From the NCBI RefSeq assembly GCF_042100115.1, contig NC_091274.1, positions 1,860,001 to 1,924,000 on the forward strand: 64,000 nucleotides of DNA. The letters run 5' to 3'. Source of the stretch: Alternaria dauci (lineage: Eukaryota > Ascomycota > Dothideomycetes > Pleosporales > Pleosporaceae). Numbering within the stretch: position 1 is the stretch's first letter; the number at the start of each line of letters is the position of its first letter. Positions 35,782 through 46,667 of the stretch are shown here, piece after piece. The notes beneath the pieces were generated by a model. It made no database searches and was not told the DNA's origin. It saw only the letters and a program-made list of their open reading frames with translations. A program made the translations under genes and the position numbers.

Positions 35782-36784
35782 ATGTACCTCGTTTTGGGAG
35801 CCATCAGGTAAGACAACTTTTCGCATGACTTCAGGTACTGTTTGTCGCGAGCTGACTGACCACGCGAAGCCTGCGGGTTCAATGCCGCCAATGTTGCTCT
35901 GTATTTCTTTCAAATGAAGAGTTAGAGGTACACAAACAGGTTTCACACAACACCTGCACAGATTGTGATCTCAAATTCCCGAATTGGGCAACACTCAAGG
36001 CCCATTGCCGCGAATTCCGATGTGCTTTTGTCTGTGAGGGGTGCGATGGCATTTGGAAAACTGCTGCCGCTTTCACGAAGCATGAAGAGGCATTCAACGT
36101 GTGCAAGATGTGCCAACGGCACTTCGACACGCCCTCGAACCTTATCCACGTAAACCAACGCCATATTCTGCGATTGATAGAGAGCCACAACTGACTGTGT
36201 ATATACAGCACGAACTAACGCATCGTAAGCCTGTCTACGAATGCCTCGCTTGTCCACGCCAGTTCACTACCTACAGCGGAATGATCATCCACCTTGAATC
36301 TGGTGCTTGTGCCTCTCGTATTGACGCATACGACCTGGCGAAGACGACTGCGATATGCTTTCAAGGGGCCAAATTTTTCATCTACCAAGCGGACCGAGAG
36401 GCCATCAAACAGGGGTTTGACCGATTGCAGGAGCTTCGCGAACAAAGTCTTAGCACACTTGTCTTTCGTTGTCCTACTTGCGATCACGGGTTCTCGAAAT
36501 TGTCCGCCATGTTCATGCACGTTGAGTCGCCTGCCTGTTCTCAGGAACTGTACGAAGGGGCATTCCGCAGATATCTTTATTTACCTCCCGTCCTGTTGTT
36601 CCATTGTGATCGCTGTCATGCTATGCGTAGGGCCACATCCCCTAGGTTACTAAATTCCCTTTACCTAGACTCACATTCTATATCGATCACAACCATCTCT
36701 AATGTACACATAGTTGGAAAGGGGGGGGGGGGGGGGGGGGGGGGAATGATCATTTTTGCGATGGTATCATCCGGAAAGATATAG
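35782..36784 (+). CDS. C2H2-type zinc-finger protein
   Basis: The likely model has exon 1 at 35782-35807, exon 2 at 35870-36149 and exon 3 at 36209-36784, about 294 aa. The 58-nt second intron (GTAAAC...TACAG) is well supported because it joins two zinc-finger halves (NLIH to HELTHRKP). The first exon is short (MYLVLGAI) and less certain. Fingers include CRQC...H-x4-H, CTDC..., CEGC..., CKMCQRHFDTPSNLIHHELTH, CLACPRQFTTYSGMIIHLES and CPTCDHGFSKLSAMFMHVES. Many ascomycetes have multi-finger proteins of this kind with unknown roles. The last 40 residues, including a Gly run coded by 24 consecutive G, look unlike the rest; the true 3' end may differ by an intron or an earlier stop. Confidence 0.7.
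36721..36744. repeat. Poly-G tract of 24
   Basis: An uninterrupted run of 24 G on the plus strand, in or just beyond the last exon of the zinc-finger gene. In the open frame it codes for glycine. Such a run can form G-quadruplexes and is prone to slippage and to assembly or sequencing error. Confidence 0.95.
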
Positions 36785-37339
36785 AATATGTCTGATGTTT
36801 TTGTCGATGGTATTCTAACTTCTGCAAACTGGTATCGATGTTGTTGATGCTTGCATTCGCTACCATGGTCTTCTTTTAATCCAGATCAAAAACCATGTCC
36901 GCTTCTTGTATGGTGGCCGGTCTTCAAGACCTTTTGGTACGCTATTGGTTCATGAACAGAGACTACATAAGTATCTATGGACCTCGAGAGTAAGGCACTG
37001 TCCACTGACCAGACTGATACCGGTCATATACATGTTTCTAGGGTTGCTACGAATGCTTGTACAGGGGTGTCTGGTCTGGCGGCTGCTAGAGGCGTCAAAA
37101 AATCATTATGGCAGAATGACTTGATCTTGGGTATCAGCATCGATCTGTTCGATAACCATGCAATGATATGCCTTGTCAGGGACCGGTTCGATGTCGCGGC
37201 TGGTGATGTTCCAGGTTTAACGCATAGATGGCTCGTTTGTAATATTTGTCTTAACATTCTCCAGGCCCGCTCGAAGCACCTCATGGGATCTGCTTCAAGG
37301 TAGAGGCAAGAGCAAAAAAATGCCAAAAAGAGAATTTGT
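36785..37339. other. Intergenic between zinc-finger gene and tRNA
   Basis: AT-richer DNA with only short open frames. Nothing recognised. Confidence 0.55.
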
Positions 37340-37424
37340 CTCCCCACCATGAGTCGAACAAGGGACCTTCTGATAACAGCAGATATTACAGTCAGACGCT
37401 CTAAACCAACTGAGCTACGGGGAG
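37340..37424 (-). tRNA. tRNA-Tyr (GTA) with 11-nt intron
   Basis: Read on the minus strand: acceptor stem CTCCCCG / TGGGGAG, D-arm GCTC-AGTTGGTTTA-GAGC, anticodon stem TCTGA / TCAGA, and loop beginning CTGTAA, so anticodon GTA. Eighteen bases lie between the stem strands, leaving an 11-base intron after position 37, the canonical place for eukaryotic tRNA-Tyr. The T-arm is CCTTG-TTCGACT-CATGG with one U-U mismatch in the stem. The CCA end is not encoded. Confidence 0.9.
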
Positions 37425-37786
37425 TGCTTTCTCGATGGGGATTTTTTGAAATTTGTGATTTATATCATCAGTTCTATTTCCTCTAGCCAGCCGTAAATTT
37501 GCCTACATAGACACTTGTGGGGCAAATGCGGCTCTTGTCATCAAACAGCCTAGTGCGCTACTGGGAAACGAGAGTGAGCATCCGCAGCGAATTCAGCTTT
37601 CCGAATCTTGCCCGTGTTACTCCAGTAAGGCCTTAATCATCCCCATGGTCGTTGCAGCTTGAAACTTCGAGCGGAGCATCATTGTATCAAGTAAACTTGA
37701 AAGACGGATACAGTCATGCTTGAAAACCAAGAAAGATTGCTTGTTCAGTCTACCTATAAACACATACGCGGTCCATGACACACCCT
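37425..37786. other. Intergenic between tRNA-Tyr and the O-methyltransferase relic
   Basis: Nothing beyond short open frames seen. The first part is the 5' flank of the minus-strand tRNA. Confidence 0.5.
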
Positions 37787-39033
37787 CTAGCCCTGCCAGA
37801 CAGCCTCAAGCACGCACATGAAGCTCAACGGATCAGCTTCAACTCTGACAACCTCGTACCTCTCATCAGCCTGTTTGAAGATTTCCTTCCATGCCTCTAC
37901 CGGCCTCTCCTTCGCGTTGAATATTGCCATCATCCTAAGATCGGTGGCCGTGCCGAAGCCTTGTATACGTCTTGGCAACTCCTTGTCGCTCGGCTCCTGC
38001 TTACCCACATAATCGATGAAAAGTACGCGATCACCAGGTCGGAGTGCGGGTCGGAGTGCTTGCAAGATCTTTACTGACTCAACGTCCGGCCAGCCGTGTA
38101 GAATCCACTTGAGCACATAAATGTCTGCTTGTACAGGTTGTGGATCGAAGAGGTTGTGTGTGCGGAACGATACTCGCGATTTCAGTTCGGGTGGGAATTC
38201 TTTTTCGAAAACTGGTGCGACTTCGGGGAGGTCTTGGACGACGATCTTGAGGTTGGGGAACTTGGTTGCAAGAACAGCGTCGTCGTGACCAGCTGAACCG
38301 CCAAGCTGATGGTTGTTAGTGTGAGAGTGAAGATCTGGTCTGGGTATACTTACGTCGACAACTGTGACTTCGCCTTCTGCTTTCCAATCGAGAGCGTTGA
38401 GTACGATGTTTTCGGTTTGGAACAGATCCTTGATATAGGCCATGAACTTGACGAAGTTCCTCTGTCGCCAGCCCTTCTTCTCACCCTCGCCATCGTTCTC
38501 AATAAACTCCCAACTGGTCTCATAGTCACCCCATACTTCGCCGCCAGAGTCTTTAGCTAGCGCAGCAGATCGTGAGGTATGTCTGAGGTCGCTGTGGGCG
38601 AAGGTTTGCAAAAGAAGCGCATAGTGACAGCATGGTCGATGATACGACTCACCACCTCAAGAGGGAGTTTGGTATGCCTTGCTATATCCTCGAATGTCGC
38701 TTCGCCATCGACTGGCACCGCACCCCAAAAGTCAAACTGATTGAGGACATTCAAACATGCCGTGTCTGGAATGGCCATGTGGACGTAGTTGAACACACTC
38801 TCGCTTGGCCCTTGACTTAGAATCCACATGTCCTTCAACGCATCCTCGAGAAGCTGTCGGGTCATGAAAACATCTCCCGGGAGTTTCTCATACTTGATCG
38901 GACTGTCGGCCTCAAGAGTGACTGGTGTCACGTTTTCAGCCTCCAGCTGCTTCGTCATCTTAGCGGCCAGCTCGCTGATTTGGGCCGCTAGGCTGTTGAG
39001 CGTCGCAATCTCGCGCTGCTGAATGGACCCCAT
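37787..39033 (-). pseudogene. SAM-dependent O-methyltransferase, frame-broken
   Basis: Plant/fungal-type O-methyltransferases methylate phenolic or polyketide metabolites. Segment 1 (39033 to about 38615) holds the dimerisation domain, with EDIARHTKLPLEVVSRIIDH and AVTMRFF. Segment 2 (about 38611-37787) resumes one frame over with HTSRSAALAKD and then the SAM-binding fold: VTVVDLGGSAGHDD (after a 48-nt GTAAGT-CAG intron, 38353-38306), VVQDLPEV, DIYVLKWILHGWPD with the catalytic His, and a C-terminal block. The frame changes at a TTTT run near 38610, where no intron signals exist. The gap between HTSRSAALAKD and the next conserved block also looks short, as if some 20-30 residues were lost. 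Real decay or a base-call error are both possible; otherwise the domain is intact. Confidence 0.75.
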
Positions 39034-40111
39034 CTTGCAATATTCAAGACCGGATCTGGGGAACTAGAAGGCCTGACGTTAGTTGAATCGTGCGTCCAGA
39101 TTGAGAGGCGGACATGGCTGCTATATATTATATCCCACTACTACTCAAGAAAGAATGCTCTCCGTCATCGGACTACGACACATCTGGCACATGGTCCGTA
39201 TCATGATCTTTTCTCATCATGCTCTGCATCTCTAGTTCAGCCATGCCAGCTAGGTAAGAACGATCGCAAGATTGCAGACGAAGTAGCTTATGATTGGCGC
39301 GGTCTAAAAACCGGTCGCTTAGATTAGTCGAAGGGGGGTGTGTCAATCCGAAGTTGTATCCGCACGTGTGTGTGCACCTTTACGGTATGATGTTGTGGGT
39401 ATGGTGTTGTTGTGGAACGACGATGTTGCCCACCAGCGCTAATCTGATCATCTAATCAATCTGATAAGAATTTTCTCTCCATCGGCCCGGGCGCCAAGGC
39501 AGTGTACTTCGCCAGCTGCCACTTCGAGGCATTTTCCCATACAATGCGACGTCAGGGTGGGGTGCGATACGAGCGTCGTGGGGCACATCGCACTGTCTGC
39601 TGAACGGGTCACCACTTATTACTGGGCTGCAGCAAAGCGCAAGAGATCATGTGTTGTGTGGTATGGTGGCAGATGGAACTACCTAGGCAACTGGGTCGAA
39701 GAACTGGCCGCTTAATCACCGAGCGAGATCCGACCTCGGGGGGAGGGGGGGAATGAAAGGTTTTGGCCAACAGCACATAGATCGCACAAGTAGGAGCAAT
39801 TCACGTTAACAGCAAACTATTACCTGTCTACATGCAGCAAGTCCTTCACTCGGTCGCTACTAAATTGTGATACGAATCTTCGGACGGCTTCAACAGGTCG
39901 AATTCGAGCGCAAGGCGAGTGTGATTTGGTATGACGCATGTATCGCAATTTTCATTCAGTGCGAGCATCTAGCACAATGATTCAATAATTACATCACAGC
40001 TTATGCAAGTCGTCTAGAAACCCCTTCTGAACCCCGCGGCGCTATGCAAGCACAAATGCGCTGAAATTCAATTAAACATTTGATCCAAAGAAATGTAGTG
40101 AGATCAACAAC
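39034..40111. other. Intergenic, about 1.1 kb
   Basis: 5' flank of the methyltransferase and 3' flank of the antiporter. Contains a short G-rich patch near 39738-39753. No gene recognised. Confidence 0.5.
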
Positions 40112-43100
40112 CTACTTCCTTGCAATGAGCTTGCTGAGCCCACTCTTCTTCTTGCCATCCTTCTCTTTCTGACTCTCCTCCCTTTCCCGCGCGTCCTCGG
40201 CGGCACGCTCATCCCTAGTTGGTACTCTAGGCTGATCCGCAAAACGGATACCAGGCGTCCGTGGCGTAGGCGAGACCGTCTTCCGACTTGGCTCAGCGGC
40301 GCGTGAGTGTGTACCACGACCAGTCTCGAGTGGATCACCAATCTCTTCATCTTCGGAATCAGATTCGGGAGAATTGTCTTTGCCTACACCAAGGGCCCCC
40401 AGACGACGCCTGCGCTCTGCCGCTGTTTCGCCTTCAAATCCTTCCTCTGGTTGCTGCGATGGCGGTAGAATAGCGGACCCGCCTGAAGTTTCAGCTGGGA
40501 TATTCTCCGCAGCTAAGCGACGTCGACGCTGTGCAGCCGTTTCGCCACCCTGATCGCTGGGCCGGTTCTCGAGATCTTGGCGTACGGAGTGGAAGGGAAC
40601 ATGTTCGTCGTTGCTGTCCACTAGTGTCAGACCTTCGGGGCCCCGAGGTTTACCTTCTTCCCCGGCCGCTGGCGATTCGATCTTTTGGAGTTCGGCCTCG
40701 CCCTCTTCTCCAACAATTGGGGGCACGTTTGCCTGTACCGAAGCTGCACGGCGGCGCTGTTCCGCAGTATGCTCCTTGGCATCTTGGTGTGCAGCGTCTT
40801 TGACGGCCTCAGGGGCATCACTAGCTTGCACAAACTTCGCCCTGTCTTTGGGGTTCATCTGTGACATTTGCTGGATGAACTCAAGCTTGCTCATTCGACG
40901 GCCACCAGCTGTTACGGTGAAGCGGAGTAGATCGTCATCTTCCTGCTCTTTTGCTGCGGCTTCCGCTGCTTTCTGCTTCTTCTTGTTGCTATTTGCCGCT
41001 TGAGTGCCCGATGGTCCAGCCTGCTGTGCAGGTACACCCATGTGGGTTCCCATTCGCTTGAGACTCTGAACAGCACGACTGGACGTCTCTACCATAGACT
41101 GACCGCGGTGGTTGGCAGGTCGGCCATCCTTTCCTTTCTTCGGAGCGGCCGGTATGTCGTACTTCTTCAAAACCTCGCCATCCTCATCCTCCACGATAAT
41201 GGTATTACCATATTGGTAGGCGAGGGCGGGACCGTTCTTGTGGCTTGACTTCTGTGGTGCCTTCTCTGCCTTTGGGGGTTCTGTGTCCTTTTCCTTTTGA
41301 CTGTGGCCCTTGAAACTTTGCATTCGGTTGCGCCAGGTTTTGTGAGGATGCTCAATCGCGTTCTCAATGCGACTGGGTGCTTCTTCGAGCGCGCCGCCAT
41401 GCTCATCTTGCGACACGCCATTTTGAACATGCTTTGTACGCATAAGTTCCTTCGCCATCTCACTGTCGTGCCTTTGCCTCTCTGCACCGTGCTCACCATG
41501 GCTATCCCTGACGCCGAGAACATTTCCTTCTTCATCCTCAATGACAGTCTCATGACCCTCCTGGTATATCTCTTCTTCGGGTATTTGGCCTTTCATCTTC
41601 TCTTTACCACTTGACGAACTATCGCTAGAGATGGCCATCGTATCAGCAAAGGTACTATTAGCTTCAAGCTCTGCTGGCAGTGCCTTCTCTTCATCGCGCC
41701 TGGTAGGACCAATGGCAGATTGCGAAATTGGTCCACCTGGACCCCGACCAGCATCCCAGCGCCTGCCTCGGTTTGCAGGCTTTACAGAGTTACTGTCCTC
41801 TTCCTTCTGACGACGTAGGAAGCTGCTGCCGAAACCAGCCGTTGCGAGCTCTGACTTTTCATCCATGGACGATTCAGAGGGACGTCGAGCCATGGAAGAT
41901 CTGGAGCGGGACTGGATGCGGGGAAGACGGTCCATCCAGCCAGGCCCATTCTCGTTCGCTTGTGTGTAAGACATGGAAATAGTCAGGGTGTTGATGCGTT
42001 TTCCAAGGGTAAAGACAGCGACGGAACTGCCATGAACAACGATGCTGACGATGACCAAGAAACATGTGATGGGCCAAACCATCTCGATGATGTTCAAATG
42101 CTCGAATCCCTCCTCTGGTAGCTCGGCTAGCGGGGTTGTCGTACTAGTTTCCAGCTCGGCTCGTGCAAGAATCGCAATAAAGAGGCCACCGACACCAATG
42201 GGTCCAAAATGCCCAGCGAAAGACGCTTCTCGCCAGGTCTTGAGGTCGGGAATGACAGGTTTGAGCATCAGCATGATTGGAATACGGCGGAAGAAAAGTA
42301 CCAGGATGCCGAGCACTACCAGACGCCATGGCGATAATCCGATGACTGGGGCGTTGAATTGTTCCCAGGGGATGATGGATCCAAAGTAGACGAAGAATGC
42401 CAAATTGATCAGCAGATCAATAACGTTGGATACGTGAGATTCCTCTGTTTTCTCCAAGAACCATCCGTCGTTGGAGAAGCCTACACCGCAGGCGAAACCC
42501 ACGAGTAAATCATCCATACCCAGCAGGGAACCCGAGCCAGCACAGAACAACGCTAGCACGAAGTAGAAGACGAGGAAACTCTCTCTGTCAATGAGATCTT
42601 TCTCGTGCGCCCACCGAATAGCCCGACGCGCAATGTACCCAACGACGACTCCATAGAAGGCGCCGAAGATACACTCGTACAGGATGGTGTAGCAAAACCA
42701 GTGATAAGCGACCTTGCTGGCGTCTGGTCGGTAGTGAATCAAATAGATGGCCAAGTAAACGAAAGGAAACGCCATGCCATCGTTGCAGCCGGATTCACAT
42801 GACAACAAGTCTCGAAGATGCTTGGGTACTCGCTTGGCGAACTTGCCTTTACCGACGACCGATGAGGCCAGGACAGGGTCCGTGGCAGTGACGCAAGCTG
42901 CAATGCAAAGACTGTCAAGCCAGTTGAGGTGAGAGCGGAACAGGGCCCAGATGAAGAGGCTAGTTATCAGCCAGCCAAAAGTCATGACTGGGAGCAGTAG
43001 TGCCACAACCGACTTCCAGTGCTTCTCCATGTATGCGCGAGGCAACTCGACACCGACAGCGAAACATTGCACAACGAGGACAATGCGCGAAAACTCGAGG

Positions 43101-43312
43101 GTGATCAAGTCGACATTGCCCCAGGTTGACGGATCTATGAGGTTTGCGGCATGTGGACCGAAAATGATACCGCAGATTGTCGCGACTGTGGCTTCACCAA
43201 TGTACAGACGCTCCTTGATTACAGAGGAGCACAGCATGAACAGGCTAGTGAAGCCTCCCAGGATCAGGTAAACCAGATGCGGCTTCGTGATGGAGAGGTG
43301 GTCCCACGCCAT
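40112..43312 (-). CDS. Plasma-membrane Na+/K+:H+ antiporter (Nha1/Cnh1-like)
   Basis: Exports sodium and potassium in exchange for protons, setting salt tolerance and cytosolic pH. Single exon, 1066 aa. The membrane domain occupies about 1-440 in roughly 12 helices. TDPVLASSVVGKGKFAKRVP (144-163) and SCESGCNDGMAFPFVYLA (171-188), with Asn177-Asp178 in the transport site, are fungal CPA1 signatures; MDDLLVGFACGVGFSNDGWF is another. The cytosolic tail of about 620 residues is hydrophilic, Ser/Lys/Glu-rich, as in yeast Nha1 where it controls signalling and activity. It contains repeated GETAAQRRRRLAA/GETAAERRRRLGA motifs (about residues 925-985). Ends in KLIARK. Confidence 0.95.
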   Translation of the reverse strand: MAWDHLSITKPHLVYLILGGFTSLFMLCSSVIKERLYIGEATVATICGIIFGPHAANLIDPSTWGNVDLITLEFSRIVLVVQCFAVGVELPRAYMEKHWKSVVALLLPVMTFGWLITSLFIWALFRSHLNWLDSLCIAACVTATDPVLASSVVGKGKFAKRVPKHLRDLLSCESGCNDGMAFPFVYLAIYLIHYRPDASKVAYHWFCYTILYECIFGAFYGVVVGYIARRAIRWAHEKDLIDRESFLVFYFVLALFCAGSGSLLGMDDLLVGFACGVGFSNDGWFLEKTEESHVSNVIDLLINLAFFVYFGSIIPWEQFNAPVIGLSPWRLVVLGILVLFFRRIPIMLMLKPVIPDLKTWREASFAGHFGPIGVGGLFIAILARAELETSTTTPLAELPEEGFEHLNIIEMVWPITCFLVIVSIVVHGSSVAVFTLGKRINTLTISMSYTQANENGPGWMDRLPRIQSRSRSSMARRPSESSMDEKSELATAGFGSSFLRRQKEEDSNSVKPANRGRRWDAGRGPGGPISQSAIGPTRRDEEKALPAELEANSTFADTMAISSDSSSSGKEKMKGQIPEEEIYQEGHETVIEDEEGNVLGVRDSHGEHGAERQRHDSEMAKELMRTKHVQNGVSQDEHGGALEEAPSRIENAIEHPHKTWRNRMQSFKGHSQKEKDTEPPKAEKAPQKSSHKNGPALAYQYGNTIIVEDEDGEVLKKYDIPAAPKKGKDGRPANHRGQSMVETSSRAVQSLKRMGTHMGVPAQQAGPSGTQAANSNKKKQKAAEAAAKEQEDDDLLRFTVTAGGRRMSKLEFIQQMSQMNPKDRAKFVQASDAPEAVKDAAHQDAKEHTAEQRRRAASVQANVPPIVGEEGEAELQKIESPAAGEEGKPRGPEGLTLVDSNDEHVPFHSVRQDLENRPSDQGGETAAQRRRRLAAENIPAETSGGSAILPPSQQPEEGFEGETAAERRRRLGALGVGKDNSPESDSEDEEIGDPLETGRGTHSRAAEPSRKTVSPTPRTPGIRFADQPRVPTRDERAAEDAREREESQKEKDGKKKSGLSKLIARK

Positions 43313-46300
43313 TGTGCCGTTTTGATGGTACCCGTCGCTGCGTGTGTTTTTGTGTCCGTCTCACTATTCCTCGCGCGTCTACGCAGCGTGTATCGGAAAC
43401 GCGAAAGACAGTCAAGCGCGTTTGGTGGTTGAGGAGGGCGAAGAAGGGCGTCGCGGGCGAGAAATGGTTACGGGGGGAGGATTTTGGCACCGGGGCCGCG
43501 TTGTCGAAAGAAGCGGTCAAAGGAAGAGAAGGATGGTAGCGAGACCGAATGCATGTATATGGGGTTCCGCCCAGACGCCGGTCCAGCACAGCCCTAGATG
43601 GCAATGGCAGTGATGGGACGGTATCGCTGCGGGGCCGTGGAGAAAGTGCTCCGCCTTTGCTGTCGCGCAGACTCTTGAGGTGGCCAGTTAGTGAGTGTTA
43701 TGGGAGGAATAAGAAAGTCCAAGCCGAATGCTTACGAGGTCTAAGTGCCGCTCGGCAAGCTCATCCGAAAGCTTGGATGGTGCGCGTAGTGGTCGGCTGT
43801 CAACCAGAGTCGAGCGCGAATGGGCGTGCGCAGATGGGAAAGAACAAAGGCGCGTTTCTGATCAAGCCACTCCAATTGCCAGGGCGAAGTGTCGTCGTCG
43901 TCGGGACTCTTCAGCTCGACTAGAAAACGAATGAAAGAAACAGAGATTAGTATGCGATTATCGCTCTTCCATGCTAAAGTGCTTGGTACTTGGCAATGAC
44001 GTTGGTTGGCTCCAGGGTGCGCTGGAAACGGCCATATCGGACGCCACTATTCAACGGCCACACTGTTCAACGCCATCTTGGGTGCCGAAACTTGGCCGGC
44101 AAAACTGCCACTGCATGGTCGAGTCTGGTAGACGGTAAACCAGCAAAATCCACTCGCAAACAGTCGAAATCGCAGCGTCTACATCAAAGAAACGGCCGGG
44201 GGCGGAGCTCAGCTCGCTCCGATAGGCCGCGCTACGAGCCGCCCCAGTCTTGGAACTGCTGTGCCCAAGCCTTGAACGCCGTGGCTCTCGCTTTCCGTGG
44301 ACAACCTCTACACCTCATGCATCGTCGTCCTCGGAGGGGATGCCACATGACAAAGCCCTCTGCACGCTGCTTATCACATGATAATTCTGTGTGCATGGTG
44401 CTGCACCGTCTATGCACAAAGGCCGATCAGCGGACTTCAGTCAGCATACCTCATGAACTGCACGTGTGGTTGGCTCGATAACACGACTCAGGGACCTCTG
44501 AACGTTGGGAGATCCCGAGGTCATTGACCATCGCTAAGTCGTTATCCGGTGAAGACACATGGGCCCTCACGAATACCCGCTGTACAGAGATTTTTCGGCT
44601 GGAACGTAAGCACCGTAGCCGCCAGAGGCGGAGAAAATTAATATCAACTTTGGAAGAAGAGCAAAATCTTAGAGCTCCGAGCGGATGCGGTTTATGTACA
44701 TGCTGCAGTGCATGGCTGTGGATCGCAGACGAGAAGAGGAAGCGTCATCGAATTCTCTCCGCAAGAAAAGAGTACTACAAGGCACATGTACGTACAGGGC
44801 CTGAATGGAAAGAAAATGAAGGCGATGGAAGATGCCAGGGAAGCCACGCTTTTGCAACACCACGCACCCCGGGAATAACTCTCTTGGTTACGATGCAACC
44901 CTGGCGAATCGCCAAAGATGCCTTCCCAGCAACGATGCGTTCGCGCGCATTGCACTGCGTCCAAATATACTTTGAGAGTGATATGCGCAGGGCTGAGGTA
45001 CCCTTGAAATCTTCGCACGAGTTCTCACCATCGGATGCCTTCCAGTTCCTGCACTTGCATATATCCAATCTCAGTAAGTAAAGTCAGGGTAACACCGACC
45101 TCTACGTCATAACACTACTCAAGGCTGGAAATTTTGAGCTACTCTGCATGAAACAGCCCTCGCCCATCCAAAACCTGTCAAAATCTCAAAAACGGTCCGA
45201 TAGCCGCGCCTCACCATCGCACGCCGTTTGTCCACACGATGGTTACTTGGAACACCAAATCTTGGTACCATCTGCACTAAAAAGACGCATTCCTGAATAG
45301 AAGAGCGCGAGTAAAGTATCCCATGCGAAGCAAAACATAATGTCAATACCTTTCAGATAGTTGGGCAGCAATCCCACATCAACATGACCGCCCAGAAGAT
45401 TTTGCCCAGGCGACCAGGTATTGCGGGTACTCGACCAAACCGAAGAAACACCTGGGCCATGGGCACAACTGACACGAAAATGCGCCCACCAGGTGATGGT
45501 TCGGCAGTCCAGCCCAAGAACGCGTAGAGTCAGTCGATTTACTCAGGCACCCGTAGCCCGTTTACCTGCACCCTTCATGGTTCGAGAACCCCTAATCCTA
45601 ACAACAACAAAACAACAACCACCACCGCCACCACCACCATAGCAACACCCGCGTCTAGATGCACCGAGATGTTTTCCCTGATCTTTACTCCACAATCTCC
45701 ACATACGTCACTCGAGCAACCAGGTTAGTTGCAACCGCCGTTGCATGTAACGTACAAGGTCAGTCTGCGACGAAAAGGGGAGAGGGAAGGACCCTCGAAG
45801 CTGGCATCGGTGAAGGATGGTGTGCCTAGTATGGCGCGAAGGGCTGACCTTGCAACAAGGAAGGGTAGGATGTGGCCCGTGGTGAATGGTTAGACGTCAA
45901 AGCTTGACTAGAGATCGTTGACGACGTTTGTGCAAGCGCTTAGCACGGACGTCATAGTTCAAGGTCAGTTGGCATCGCGGGAGTGCGATATGGTGCTATG
46001 CGTTGATGGAGACGTGTGCGCAGTTAACTATACTAGTTGCCTTGGAATTAGGAGGCATGCACGGTTTGGGTCATGGATAAACAGCTGCGTGAGATCTGTA
46101 TGTTCGCATCGCATCAGATCGAAGAATGTCAACTGCTCATGACATGGTCAGCGCTGTTCCAACTTTTGTCAACGCCATGTGTCGCAGCCTGTTTCTTTCA
46201 ACCCTCGACACCCATCGCATACTACTCACGGCCCCGGATAGTAAGCATGAGAAGGACTAATATGATCAGATATGTACGTTCGTGGTATTTACAACGTATA

Positions 46301-46667
46301 TGGTCGACTAGATAAGAAAAATACAGCAGGAAAAAGCGCGGGCTTCGTTAAACCAAGAACCACCCGTCTAGCATAAAGTTACGCCCATGAAAACAACTAG
46401 TTCAGCGAAGGAACATCCCAGTAAACCCCGTGCTCAAGCACGCAACAATGCCCAAAGGCGAACAATGCAGCAGTAAAAACAAGCGTTGCAGGTTTTCCTC
46501 ATGCTCCGTGTTCCCAAGGTAAAAAGACCCTGTATTCCCTAAGCGATGGATAAACAAATCGCCTGAAAGCGAAAGGAGAATCGTCGTAAATGTGTAAGAA
46601 ATGTATATGCATGAATACAAAAGAAAAACCGTAACACGTGACGTCATGAGAGCATGCAGAGGCTCAA
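43313..46667. other. Gene-free stretch of about 3.3 kb
   Basis: The longest stretch without a supported gene, between the antiporter start and the arrestin 3' end. Open frames on the plus strand at 43990-44481 and 44524-45081 lack ATG-led domain content. A CAA/CCA-rich microsatellite lies at 45602-45640. No tRNA, long repeat or transposon remnant was recognised; part is probably promoter and leader of the antiporter gene. Confidence 0.5.
45602..45640. repeat. CAA/CCA microsatellite
   Basis: A run of CAA, then CCA/CCG trinucleotides (AACAACAACAAAACAACAAC followed by CACCACCGCCACCACCACCA) with few interruptions, in intergenic DNA. Confidence 0.85.

Noticed and set aside
33604..39033. A possible metabolite gene cluster (exporter, zinc-finger protein, O-methyltransferase)
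   Set aside because: No core synthase is present, the methyltransferase is broken, and a tRNA lies between; proximity alone is not enough.
39661..39710. CTACCTAGGCAACT match to the miniature element interior
   Set aside because: Only about 14 bases match and neither terminal repeat is present.
44524..45081. 185-codon plus-strand open frame in the 3.3-kb gene-free stretch
   Set aside because: It starts at a non-ATG codon, has no domain-like pattern and its composition resembles surrounding non-coding DNA.
45860..45930. Candidate tRNA-like stretch
   Set aside because: No acceptor or T-arm pairing could be formed.
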